Shown one piece after another: positions 7,642 through 14,458 of a stretch of 22,653 nt of DNA; the first letter of the stretch is position 1; the number at the start of each line of letters is the position of its first letter. The notes beneath the pieces are model-generated. The model was not told where the DNA came from. It saw nothing but the letters and a program-made list of their open reading frames with translations, and searched no databases. The position numbers were made by a program, and so were the translations under genes. The stretch is from Tannerellaceae bacterium (GTDB lineage Bacteria; Bacteroidota; Bacteroidia; Bacteroidales; Tannerellaceae). The stretch lies in the NCBI GenBank assembly GCA_031267775.1, contig JAIRYL010000195.1:1-22653 (forward strand). The letters run 5' to 3'.

Positions 7642-8517
7642 ATGAAAGGGATTGTTTTAGCAGGCGGTTCAGGTACGCGATTATATCCTATCACCAAAGG
7701 AGTATCGAAGCAATTACTTCCTATCTATGATAAACCAATGGTTTATTATCCTATATCCGTATTGATGCTGGCTGGTATCAGGGATATTCTTATTATATCA
7801 ACTCCGCAGGACTTACCCGGATTCCGCCGGCTTTTAGGAGACGGTTCGGATTTGGGCGTCAGGTTTGATTATGCAGAACAACCCTCGCCGGACGGATTAG
7901 CCCAAGCTTTTATCATCGGCGCGGATTTTATAGGAGATGATTCCGTTTGTTTGGTTTTAGGCGATAATATATTCTATGGGCAAAGTTTCACTTCCATGCT
8001 GAAAAAATCAGTCGGTACTGCAACAAGAAATCAAAAGGCAACCGTGTTTGGCTATTATGTCACTGATCCGGAGCGGTACGGCGTAGCCGAGTTCGACGAC
8101 GAAGGAAATGTGCTTAGCATAGAAGAAAAACCTCGGCGTCCTAAATCAAACTACGCCGTTGTAGGGCTTTATTTCTATCCAAACAAAGTAGTGGATATTG
8201 CTAAACAAATAAAGCCTTCGCACAGGGGCGAGTTGGAAATAACGACAGTAAACCAGGAATTTCTGAAAGAAAATGAATTAAAAGTACAGTTATTAGGAAG
8301 AGGTTTTGCCTGGCTTGATACCGGAACGCATGATTCATTATCCGAAGCTTCTACCTTTGTAGAAGTTATCGAGAAACGGCAAGGATTGAAAATAGCGTGT
8401 CTCGAAGAAATTGCTTATCGAAACAAATGGATAACCGGCGAACAATTGGCAAAATTGATTATGCCTATGTCGAAAAATCAGTATGGACAGTATCTTGAAA
8501 AGCTACTAAAGAAGTAG
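7642..8517 (+). CDS. rfbA: Glucose-1-phosphate thymidylyltransferase
   Basis: 291 residues, the normal length of RfbA/RmlA. It joins dTTP and glucose 1-phosphate to give dTDP-glucose, the first step towards dTDP-L-rhamnose and other dTDP-sugars in the cytoplasm. The N-terminal nucleotide-binding signature LAGGSGTRLYPIT is followed by KQLLPIYDKPM, then EQPSPDGLAQAF and the metal-site stretch LVLGDNIFYG, with EEKP and a WLDTGTHDSL motif further on, all characteristic of the family. The usual partners rfbB, rfbC and rfbD are not adjacent, so this is a stand-alone copy with its own promoter. The sugar-phosphate transferase about 1.5 kb downstream is a plausible user of dTDP-sugar pathways, though the two are not an obvious operon. 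Confidence 0.95.
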   Translation: MKGIVLAGGSGTRLYPITKGVSKQLLPIYDKPMVYYPISVLMLAGIRDILIISTPQDLPGFRRLLGDGSDLGVRFDYAEQPSPDGLAQAFIIGADFIGDDSVCLVLGDNIFYGQSFTSMLKKSVGTATRNQKATVFGYYVTDPERYGVAEFDDEGNVLSIEEKPRRPKSNYAVVGLYFYPNKVVDIAKQIKPSHRGELEITTVNQEFLKENELKVQLLGRGFAWLDTGTHDSLSEASTFVEVIEKRQGLKIACLEEIAYRNKWITGEQLAKLIMPMSKNQYGQYLEKLLKK

Positions 8518-8700
8518 TTACAGCTTTTTTTGACTAAATAGTTAAAAACGTGCCTATTCTGATTTCATACCAATTTTATAATGATACTGCCTGCTTGTTG
8601 TTCCTGGTAAAGCGATATCTTTGACGTTGTATTTATTTAGTAAGATGATAAATAAATTTTCAATTATTTTATATTGAGTGAAACATTTTAAAGATATTGC

Positions 8701-8765
8701 TTGTTATAATGGGAAAAATAGTTAAATTTGCCTCAGGTTTAACCGTTCATAGAAAGATAAATTTG
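8701..8765 (+). promoter_or_regulatory. Two tandem Bacteroidota promoters before the OmpA-like gene
   Basis: The first promoter has TTG at 8701-8703, a 19-bp spacer, and TAAATTTG at 8723-8730, an exact TAnnTTTG. A second exact TAAATTTG lies at 8758-8765, without a clear -33 element. The first gives a leader of about 50-60 bases, the second about 20-30. The rest of the 270-bp gap after rfbA shows nothing I can name. Confidence 0.65.
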
Positions 8766-8799
8766 GTAAAACGATTGTTTAATTAAAATGTTGATGAAT

Positions 8800-9951
8800 A
8801 TGAAAACAAAATTTTTGACTTTAGCTTTGCTGTCATGCTTCGTTGTTTCTGTTTCAGCTCAGGAATTTCAGCCACAGATTGGTTTTAGTACTGAGACGGG
8901 AGCGAAAACAAACTTTAAGAAAAACAAATTCGGCAATAATTGGTTTATTTCGTTAGCCGGCGCCGGAACAATGTTTTTCGGAGATGATAATAGTGACGCT
9001 GATTTTATGGATCGCGTAACTGTTGCGCCTCAAGTATCATTTGGTAAATGGTTCAATCCTTATTTTGCAATGCGTGTTCAAGGTACAGGCGGCCCATTAT
9101 ATGGATATGAAGACAGGGGCGGCACGGGTTTTACGCAGAAGAACTATTTCGCAGGAGGTCACTTAGACTTTATGTGGGATATTACAAACTATTGGGCTCC
9201 TTACCGTGAGTCGAAAGTATTCCGTTTCATTCCTTGGATTGGTTTAGGTTACTCGCAACGTTGGAGTAAGAAAGAACAAAACATTCCAAGAACCGAGTCT
9301 CCTTCATTAAATATGGGCGTTTTGACAGCTTTCCGTTTAGGCAAGCGCGTTGATTTAAACATCGAAGTACAGGGAATGTTGTTGAATGAAGATTACAACC
9401 GGGTTTACAAAAGGAAACTTAGCGACGGTATTGTTCAGGCTTCTGCAGGTTTGACATTCAAATTAGGTAAAACTGATTTTGAAGTTATCGAACCTATGGA
9501 TTATGCATTGTTAAATGACTTGAATGGTCAGATCAATGATTTACGCGCTCAAAATGCAGAGTTAAGCAAACGTCCGAAATCATGTCCGGATTGTCCGGAA
9601 GTCGTTCCTGCTAAGGTTGTAAGCAACTATGCTGAAAACGTAGTATACTTCCGTATTAACAGTTCAAGAATTGACAGAAACCAGCAAATCAATATCTTTA
9701 ACACATCTGAATTTGTAAAAGAAAAGAATATTCCGGTTAAAGTTATCGGTTATGCAGACAAAAATACGGGTTCTTCTTCTTACAACATGGGACTTTCGGA
9801 AAAACGCGCTAAAGCTGTCGCTAAAGAACTTATTGAAAAATACGGTATCAATTCTAACCAGATTTCTATTGAGTGGAGAGGTTCCGACGAACAACCATAC
9901 AAAGAAAACAACTGGAACCGTGTAGTAATTATGACTGCTGAAAGCAAATAA
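8800..9951 (+). CDS. OmpA family outer-membrane protein
   Basis: 383 residues from the ATG at 8800; in-frame ATGs at 8788 and 8794 are possible, but 8800 puts the basic residues right before the hydrophobic signal core (MKTKFLTLALL), with cleavage after VSA before Gln. The N-terminal half is an outer-membrane beta-barrel rich in aromatic and glycine strands. A linker follows with NDLNGQINDLRAQNAEL, probably coiled-coil, then a Pro/Cys patch (SCPDCPEV). The C-terminal third is the OmpA-like peptidoglycan-binding domain (GYADKNTG, LSEKRAKAV, NRVVIM), keeping the Asp and Arg that bind diaminopimelate. It ties the outer membrane to the cell wall and is probably a major, highly expressed protein given its two promoters and strong terminator. 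Confidence 0.92.
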   Translation: MKTKFLTLALLSCFVVSVSAQEFQPQIGFSTETGAKTNFKKNKFGNNWFISLAGAGTMFFGDDNSDADFMDRVTVAPQVSFGKWFNPYFAMRVQGTGGPLYGYEDRGGTGFTQKNYFAGGHLDFMWDITNYWAPYRESKVFRFIPWIGLGYSQRWSKKEQNIPRTESPSLNMGVLTAFRLGKRVDLNIEVQGMLLNEDYNRVYKRKLSDGIVQASAGLTFKLGKTDFEVIEPMDYALLNDLNGQINDLRAQNAELSKRPKSCPDCPEVVPAKVVSNYAENVVYFRINSSRIDRNQQINIFNTSEFVKEKNIPVKVIGYADKNTGSSSYNMGLSEKRAKAVAKELIEKYGINSNQISIEWRGSDEQPYKENNWNRVVIMTAESK

Positions 9952-9978
9952 GGGAATTACACAGATAAATTTTAAAAA

Positions 9979-10008
9979 GGCTGCAATTCTATTGCAGTCT
10001 TTTTTTTT
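9979..10008 (+). terminator. Intrinsic terminator after the OmpA-like gene
   Basis: The stem CTGCAAT (9981-9987) / ATTGCAG (9991-9997) with loop TCT is extended by a G-T pair and followed by an uninterrupted run of T to 10008. It lies 30 bp past the stop codon. Confidence 0.85.
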
Positions 10009-10024
10009 GCTTAAAAATATTACT

Positions 10025-10032
10025 TACTTTTG
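10025..10032 (+). promoter_or_regulatory. Bacteroidota -7 promoter element for the glycosylphosphotransferase
   Basis: TACTTTTG matches TAnnTTTG. TTTG at 10006-10009, the only TTG near the -33 position, lies in the T-run of the preceding terminator with a short 15-bp spacer. The ATG at 10052 is about 20 bases downstream, so the leader would be very short. Confidence 0.5.
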
Positions 10033-10051
10033 TGCGATTTTATCCCGTTAT

Positions 10052-11452
10052 ATGGAGTTAAATTATAAAAAACGTGGAAATCTGATCCAATGGTTAATAG
10101 GAGTAGGAGATTTAATAGTATTAAATTTTTTATTCTTTATGATCTATTATTGGTTGGGCGATTTTTATGCGCATGCAATAACCAGTTCATTAAGGGAAAT
10201 AGTTCTACTCTTGAATTTTTGTTACTTTTTTGCTCTTTATTTTGTTCCTATTCAATTACATCTTTCGGTTGTCTTTATTGATAAGGTTGTACAACGGTCT
10301 ATTCTTCTGATAACGCTTTTTATCTTTTTATTTGCAACTTGCCTTGTCTTTCTTAACGTAGGCGATACGTTAGCTACGTTTTTGATTGTTTATTATGCCG
10401 TTTTGATTGTCGTTTTTTCGTTGTGGAGAGTCTTTGTACGCGTTGTTTTAAAAATATATCGCAGAAAAGGATATAATTTCAAGCGTATCATCATAATAGG
10501 AGCTGGTAAAAACGGAATGGAACTATACCGTTTAATGACGGACGAATTAGCTTATGGTTTCATTGTAATGGGATTTTTTGATGATAATATCCAATTGAAG
10601 GAAGTACTTCCCAATTATTTAGGAAATACAAACGAAGTCTGCAAATATGTATTGAATAATGATATAGACGAGATTTATTGTACATTACCGGGAACGCAGG
10701 ATGAAAAGATATTAAAGCTTTTGAATTTCTCGGAAAAAAACATGATACGTTTTTATATTGTTCCTGAATTTTACCGGAATGTAAAGAAAACCCTCGTAAT
10801 GGAAGTAATGGAATCTATTCCATTGCTGTCTGTGAGGAAAGAGCCTCTTCAGTCTGCCTTTAACCGTGCAATTAAAAGGAGCTTTGATATTGTTTTTTCT
10901 TTTTTTATATTACTAACGATTTATCCTGTCCTGTATATAATATTAGGCGTGTTAATTAAGACGTCGTCGCCGGGTCCGATTCTATTTAAACAAAAGCGAA
11001 CAGGATTGTACGGGCGTGATTTTGAATGTTATAAGTTCCGGACGATGAAAGTAAATTCGGACGCCGACATAGTACAAGCTGCAAAAGATGATCCGCGTAA
11101 AACCAAATTAGGCGATTTTTTACGGAAAACAAATCTGGATGAATTTCCCCAATTTATGAATGTATTGAAAGGAGATATGTCGGTGGTAGGTCCCCGCCCG
11201 CATATGCTCAAACATACCGAACTATATTCAGCTCTTATTGACAAGTATATGATCCGCCATTTAGTGAAACCGGGAGTAACCGGTTGGGCGCAGGTAACCG
11301 GCTATAGAGGAGAGACAAAAACACTTGAACAAATGGTAGGTAGAGTAAAACGAGATGTGTGGTATATCGAGAATTGGTCTTTTGTTCTTGACTTGAAAAT
11401 AATAGTTGTTACTATACTGAATATGTTTAAAGGTGAAAGAAATGCTTATTAA
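10052..11452 (+). CDS. Undecaprenyl-phosphate sugar phosphotransferase (WcaJ/WbaP type)
   Basis: 466 residues from the ATG at 10052 (MELNYKKRGN). An upstream in-frame start at 9992 is rejected because it lies in the terminator and ahead of the promoter. Four or five N-terminal membrane segments (about residues 10-130) are followed by a Rossmann-like CoA_binding_3 domain beginning IIIIGAGKNGMELYR, a further membrane helix after KRSFDI, and the cytoplasmic catalytic domain with KRTGLYGRDFECYKFRTM, LDEFPQFMNVLKGDMSVVGP, PGVTGWAQV and YIENWSFVLDLKII. These are the hallmarks of the bacterial sugar transferase family, which moves a sugar 1-phosphate from an NDP-sugar to undecaprenyl phosphate and so starts O-antigen, capsule or exopolysaccharide units. 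The sugar (glucose or galactose type) cannot be decided. No other glycosyltransferases are adjacent. Confidence 0.92.
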   Translation: MELNYKKRGNLIQWLIGVGDLIVLNFLFFMIYYWLGDFYAHAITSSLREIVLLLNFCYFFALYFVPIQLHLSVVFIDKVVQRSILLITLFIFLFATCLVFLNVGDTLATFLIVYYAVLIVVFSLWRVFVRVVLKIYRRKGYNFKRIIIIGAGKNGMELYRLMTDELAYGFIVMGFFDDNIQLKEVLPNYLGNTNEVCKYVLNNDIDEIYCTLPGTQDEKILKLLNFSEKNMIRFYIVPEFYRNVKKTLVMEVMESIPLLSVRKEPLQSAFNRAIKRSFDIVFSFFILLTIYPVLYIILGVLIKTSSPGPILFKQKRTGLYGRDFECYKFRTMKVNSDADIVQAAKDDPRKTKLGDFLRKTNLDEFPQFMNVLKGDMSVVGPRPHMLKHTELYSALIDKYMIRHLVKPGVTGWAQVTGYRGETKTLEQMVGRVKRDVWYIENWSFVLDLKIIVVTILNMFKGERNAY

Positions 11453-11508
11453 AATGTAAGAACTGCACACTTTTAATCCTTTTGTGTAATCCGTATTCTT
11501 TTTTGTAG

Positions 11509-11516
11509 TATATTTG
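11509..11516 (+). promoter_or_regulatory. Bacteroidota -7 promoter element for ruvX, near-leaderless
   Basis: TATATTTG is an exact TAnnTTTG and ends only 7 bases before the ATG at 11524, so transcription would start at or within a few bases of the start codon. TTTG at 11481-11484 is the nearest -33 candidate, with a longer than usual spacer (24 bp). Confidence 0.5.
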
Positions 11517-11523
11517 TATCTGA

Positions 11524-11940
11524 ATGGGAAGGATATTGGCCATAGATTATGGACGTAAACGTTCTGGTTTGGCTGTTACGGATACTTTACAGTTGATAGC
11601 TAACGGCCTTACGACAGTTCCGAGCGGCGAACTTATTAGTTATCTTAGTAATTACATATCACGCGAACCGGTAGATTTATTTGTAATCGGATTTCCGAAG
11701 CAGATGAATAACGAAGTATCTGAAAATATGAAATATATAGAAGCATTTGTTACCCATTTAAAACGGACAATACCGGATATACCTGTAACGTATTACGATG
11801 AACGCTTTACTTCCGTATTGGCTCGAAGGGCGTTAATAGAAGGAGGAGCAAAGAAAAAGACAAGACGGCAAAAAGCTTTAATTGATGAAATTAGCGCAGT
11901 TATCATCTTGCAATCATATTTAGAAAGCAGAAAAATATAA
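11524..11940 (+). CDS. ruvX: Putative pre-16S rRNA nuclease / Holliday-junction resolvase-like YqgF
   Basis: 138 residues, the usual size. RNase H-like fold with the first acidic residue in ILAIDYGRKRSGLAVTD, VIGFPKQMNNEVSE in the middle, YDERFTSVLARRAL, and the C-terminal acidic motif LIDEISAVIILQ. The family was named as a Holliday-junction resolvase but YqgF is known to process the 5' end of 16S rRNA in E. coli. It is followed 12 bp later by def, forming a probable ruvX-def-carboxyltransferase-biotin carrier unit. The start is the first ATG, immediately after the promoter. Confidence 0.93.
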   Translation: MGRILAIDYGRKRSGLAVTDTLQLIANGLTTVPSGELISYLSNYISREPVDLFVIGFPKQMNNEVSENMKYIEAFVTHLKRTIPDIPVTYYDERFTSVLARRALIEGGAKKKTRRQKALIDEISAVIILQSYLESRKI

Positions 11941-11952
11941 AAAACAGTTTTT

Positions 11953-12510
11953 ATGATTCTACCAGTATATTTATATGGGCAACAGGTCTTAAGAAAAGAG
12001 GCCGAAGAAGTGTCGACAGATTATCCCGAATTGAAAAAGTTACTAGCAAATATGTTTGAAACCATGTACCATGCGGACGGCGTGGGATTGGCCGCGCCAC
12101 AAGTCGGTTTATCTCTTCGCCTGTTTGTTGTAGACGGTAATTCTATGGCTGACGACTTTCCTGAATGTAAAGGATTTAAACGCGCAATGATCAATCCCTC
12201 TATTATTGAATATAGCGAAGAAGAAATCTCGTTGGAAGAAGGTTGTTTAAGCTTACCCGGTATACACGAGAAAGTATCTCGCCCTGCAAAAATCCATATC
12301 AAATACATGGATGAAGACCTGATAGAACATGAAGAGGAGATAGAAGGTTTCGCAGCGCGTATCGTACAGCATGAATACGAACATCTGGAAGGTCGTATAT
12401 TTATAGATAATATTTCCGCCATACGCAAGCAATTAAATAAAGGTAAACTAAATAATATTATAAAAGGAACAGCCAATTGTTCTTACAGAACAAAAGCCAT
12501 AGGAAAATGA
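11953..12510 (+). CDS. def: Peptide deformylase
   Basis: 185 residues. It removes the formyl group from the N-terminal methionine of new proteins in the cytoplasm. All three metal-site motifs are present: GVGLAAPQVG, EGCLSLPG with the metal-binding Cys, and QHEYEHLEG with the HExxH metal pair and catalytic Glu (the family more often has HEIDH or HEYDH). It begins 12 bp after ruvX. Its stop codon overlaps an in-frame ATG of the next gene (ATGA at 12507), so translation of the carboxyltransferase may be coupled to it. Confidence 0.95.
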   Translation: MILPVYLYGQQVLRKEAEEVSTDYPELKKLLANMFETMYHADGVGLAAPQVGLSLRLFVVDGNSMADDFPECKGFKRAMINPSIIEYSEEEISLEEGCLSLPGIHEKVSRPAKIHIKYMDEDLIEHEEEIEGFAARIVQHEYEHLEGRIFIDNISAIRKQLNKGKLNNIIKGTANCSYRTKAIGK

Positions 12511-12533
12511 CAACTCTATATAAATCAATCACT

Positions 12534-14081
12534 ATGACAGATTTAGAAAAAAACATTCAAGCGCTGCGCGAAAGGAAAGCTGTTGTTGAGAAGGGCGGGG
12601 GAGAAGCCGCTATCGAGAAACAAGAAGCTATGGGTAAGCTTACGGCACGTAAGCGTATCTTATCATTATTGGATCCGGACTCATTTCATGAATACGATAT
12701 GTTTGTAAAGCACGACGGTCGTGATTTTGGAATGGATAAAAAAGACTATCCCGGCGATGGAGTAGTTACCGGTACCGGTACTATTTTTGGAGCTCCTGTT
12801 TGTATATATGCACAGGATTTCACCGTAGCCGGAGGTTCGTTAGGACTACAGCATGCCCGTAAAATTACGAAAATTATGGATCATGCTTTAAAAATGAAAT
12901 GTCCTATTATTGGTATTAACGATTCGGGTGGAGCCCGTATACAGGAAGGCGTTCAAGCCTTGGCCGGATATGGAGAAATATTCTATCGGAATACGATTGC
13001 TTCTGGCGTTATTCCTCAGATATCGCTCATTTTAGGTCCTTGTGCCGGCGGCGCTGTTTATTCTCCGGCATTAACAGACTTTGTGTTTGTTGTAGAAAAT
13101 ATTTCTAAAATGTTTATAACAGGGCCTAATGTTATTAAGACTGTATTAGGCGAAGATATATCCATGGAAGCTTTAGGAGGCGCTCGCGTCCATGCAGAAA
13201 TAACAGGCAATGCTCATTTCTATGCAAAAAGCGAGCAAGAATGTTTTGATCAGATTAAGCGTTTAGTTAGTTTTATTCCTTGGAATAATACCAAAAAAGC
13301 AAAATCGATTGAACCCAAAGACCCTGAGACTAAACTGAATATTGGAAATATTATTCCTGCTGATCCGAAGCAGCCTTATGACGTCCGCTACATTATCCAA
13401 TGTCTTGTCGATGATTCTGATTTCCTTGAAATACAGGAGTTATGGGCTGCTAACATTGTAATAGGTTTCGGACGCATGGATGGCGAAACCGTTGGTTTTG
13501 TCGCTAATCAGCCTATGGTGTTAGCCGGAGTTCTGGATTGCGACAGTTCGGATAAGGCTGCTCGTTTTATCCGTTTCTGTGATTCGTTTAATATTCCTAT
13601 TATAACATTAGAAGATATGCCGGGCTACCTGCCAGGCGTAGATCAGGAACATGCCGGAGTAATTCGTCATGGGGCTAAGGTATTATATGCCTATTCGGAA
13701 GCTACTGTTCCGAAAATTACCGTTATTTTGAGAAAAGCGTATGGCGGAGGTTATATCGCGATGAATTCACGCCATTTAGGCGCCGATTTTACGTTGGCTT
13801 GGCCAACGGCTGAAATTGCCGTGATGGGACCTGAAGGCGCAGCTAATATCATCTTCCGTAAAGAAATCATGGAAGCGGAAGATCAAGATGTTATGCGCCA
13901 GCAAAAAGTAAAAGAATATATCGAGAAATTTGCCAATCCATACGTAGCGGCGTCTAAAGGATTTATTGATTCTGTTATTGAACCAAAGGAAACACGCTCC
14001 TTATTATTGCATGCATTGAAACTTTCAGCATTGAAGGAAGAATACAGACCGGCTAAAAAACATGGGCTTCCTCCATTTTAA
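12534..14081 (+). CDS. Acyl-CoA carboxyltransferase (PccB / MmdA type)
   Basis: 515 residues from ATG 12534, matching the usual family length and N-terminus (LEKNIQALRERKAVVEKGGG); ATG 12507, which overlaps the def stop, would add nine residues. It is a biotin-dependent carboxyltransferase of the crotonase fold, moving CO2 between carboxybiotin and acetyl-, propionyl- or methylmalonyl-CoA. Both oxyanion-hole motifs are present: NDSGGARIQEG (N-terminal half) and AYGGGYIAMNSR (C-terminal half), along with GPCAGGAVYSPA and LPGVDQEHAGVIRHGAK. The residue aligned with the substrate-determining Asp422 of Streptomyces PccB is Ile408, which in that system permits acetyl-CoA, but MmdA-type decarboxylases also carry aliphatic residues here, so the substrate stays open. 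Partners: the biotin carrier immediately downstream; no biotin carboxylase or membrane decarboxylase subunit is in the window. Confidence 0.9.
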   Translation: MTDLEKNIQALRERKAVVEKGGGEAAIEKQEAMGKLTARKRILSLLDPDSFHEYDMFVKHDGRDFGMDKKDYPGDGVVTGTGTIFGAPVCIYAQDFTVAGGSLGLQHARKITKIMDHALKMKCPIIGINDSGGARIQEGVQALAGYGEIFYRNTIASGVIPQISLILGPCAGGAVYSPALTDFVFVVENISKMFITGPNVIKTVLGEDISMEALGGARVHAEITGNAHFYAKSEQECFDQIKRLVSFIPWNNTKKAKSIEPKDPETKLNIGNIIPADPKQPYDVRYIIQCLVDDSDFLEIQELWAANIVIGFGRMDGETVGFVANQPMVLAGVLDCDSSDKAARFIRFCDSFNIPIITLEDMPGYLPGVDQEHAGVIRHGAKVLYAYSEATVPKITVILRKAYGGGYIAMNSRHLGADFTLAWPTAEIAVMGPEGAANIIFRKEIMEAEDQDVMRQQKVKEYIEKFANPYVAASKGFIDSVIEPKETRSLLLHALKLSALKEEYRPAKKHGLPPF

Positions 14082-14100
14082 CTAATTGAAAAAACTGAGT

Positions 14101-14418
14101 ATGGAAAATCAATTTGTGGATTTTGTAGTTACTGCCCGCAAGTATAAAACGCTACTTACCAATAAGTATAAGAACCGTCCGTTGTGGTATAAACATGAAT
14201 TAGGAGAAGTTAATTCAACACTTCCCGGTACGATTATCCAAATAATGGCGAAGGAAGGGCAGGATGTAAAGGAAGGCGAGTTATTACTTATTCTTGAAGC
14301 AATGAAAATGATGAATCGTATCGTTGCTCCCGTATCGGGAACAATAAAAGAAATCCTTGTAAAAGAAGGCGATAAGATTAGTAAAGCTCATTTGATGATA
14401 AAAATAGATCCGAAATAA
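14101..14418 (+). CDS. Biotin carboxyl carrier protein
   Basis: 105 residues from ATG 14101, 19 bp after the carboxyltransferase stop; a TTG at 14086 would add five residues but ATG is preferred. The C-terminal biotinyl domain carries the attachment motif EAMKM with the target Lys69, preceded by TLPGTIIQIMAKEGQDVKEG and followed by the mirror half VAPVSGTIKEILVKEGDKI, the two-fold hammerhead of biotinyl domains. The first ~40 residues (VTARKYKTLL, PLWYKHELGE) are a short lead-in without the Ala/Pro-rich linker common in decarboxylase gamma subunits. It serves the adjacent carboxyltransferase as the swinging arm. It is co-transcribed with it. Confidence 0.92.
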   Translation: MENQFVDFVVTARKYKTLLTNKYKNRPLWYKHELGEVNSTLPGTIIQIMAKEGQDVKEGELLLILEAMKMMNRIVAPVSGTIKEILVKEGDKISKAHLMIKIDPK

Positions 14419-14429
14419 GATAAATTACT

Positions 14430-14437
14430 TATTTTTG
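14430..14437 (+). promoter_or_regulatory. Bacteroidota -7 promoter element for the TPR gene
   Basis: TATTTTTG is an exact TAnnTTTG, 21 bases before the ATG at 14459 and just past the biotin-carrier stop. No clear -33 TTG is present. It suggests the TPR gene has its own promoter and is not only read through. Confidence 0.5.
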
Positions 14438-14458
14438 TCTTTCAACATTTTAGAGTGA

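Noticed and set aside
9992..10051. Upstream start of the sugar transferase at 9992
   Set aside because: This start lies in the terminator stem and upstream of the promoter; ATG 10052 begins a normal N-terminus.
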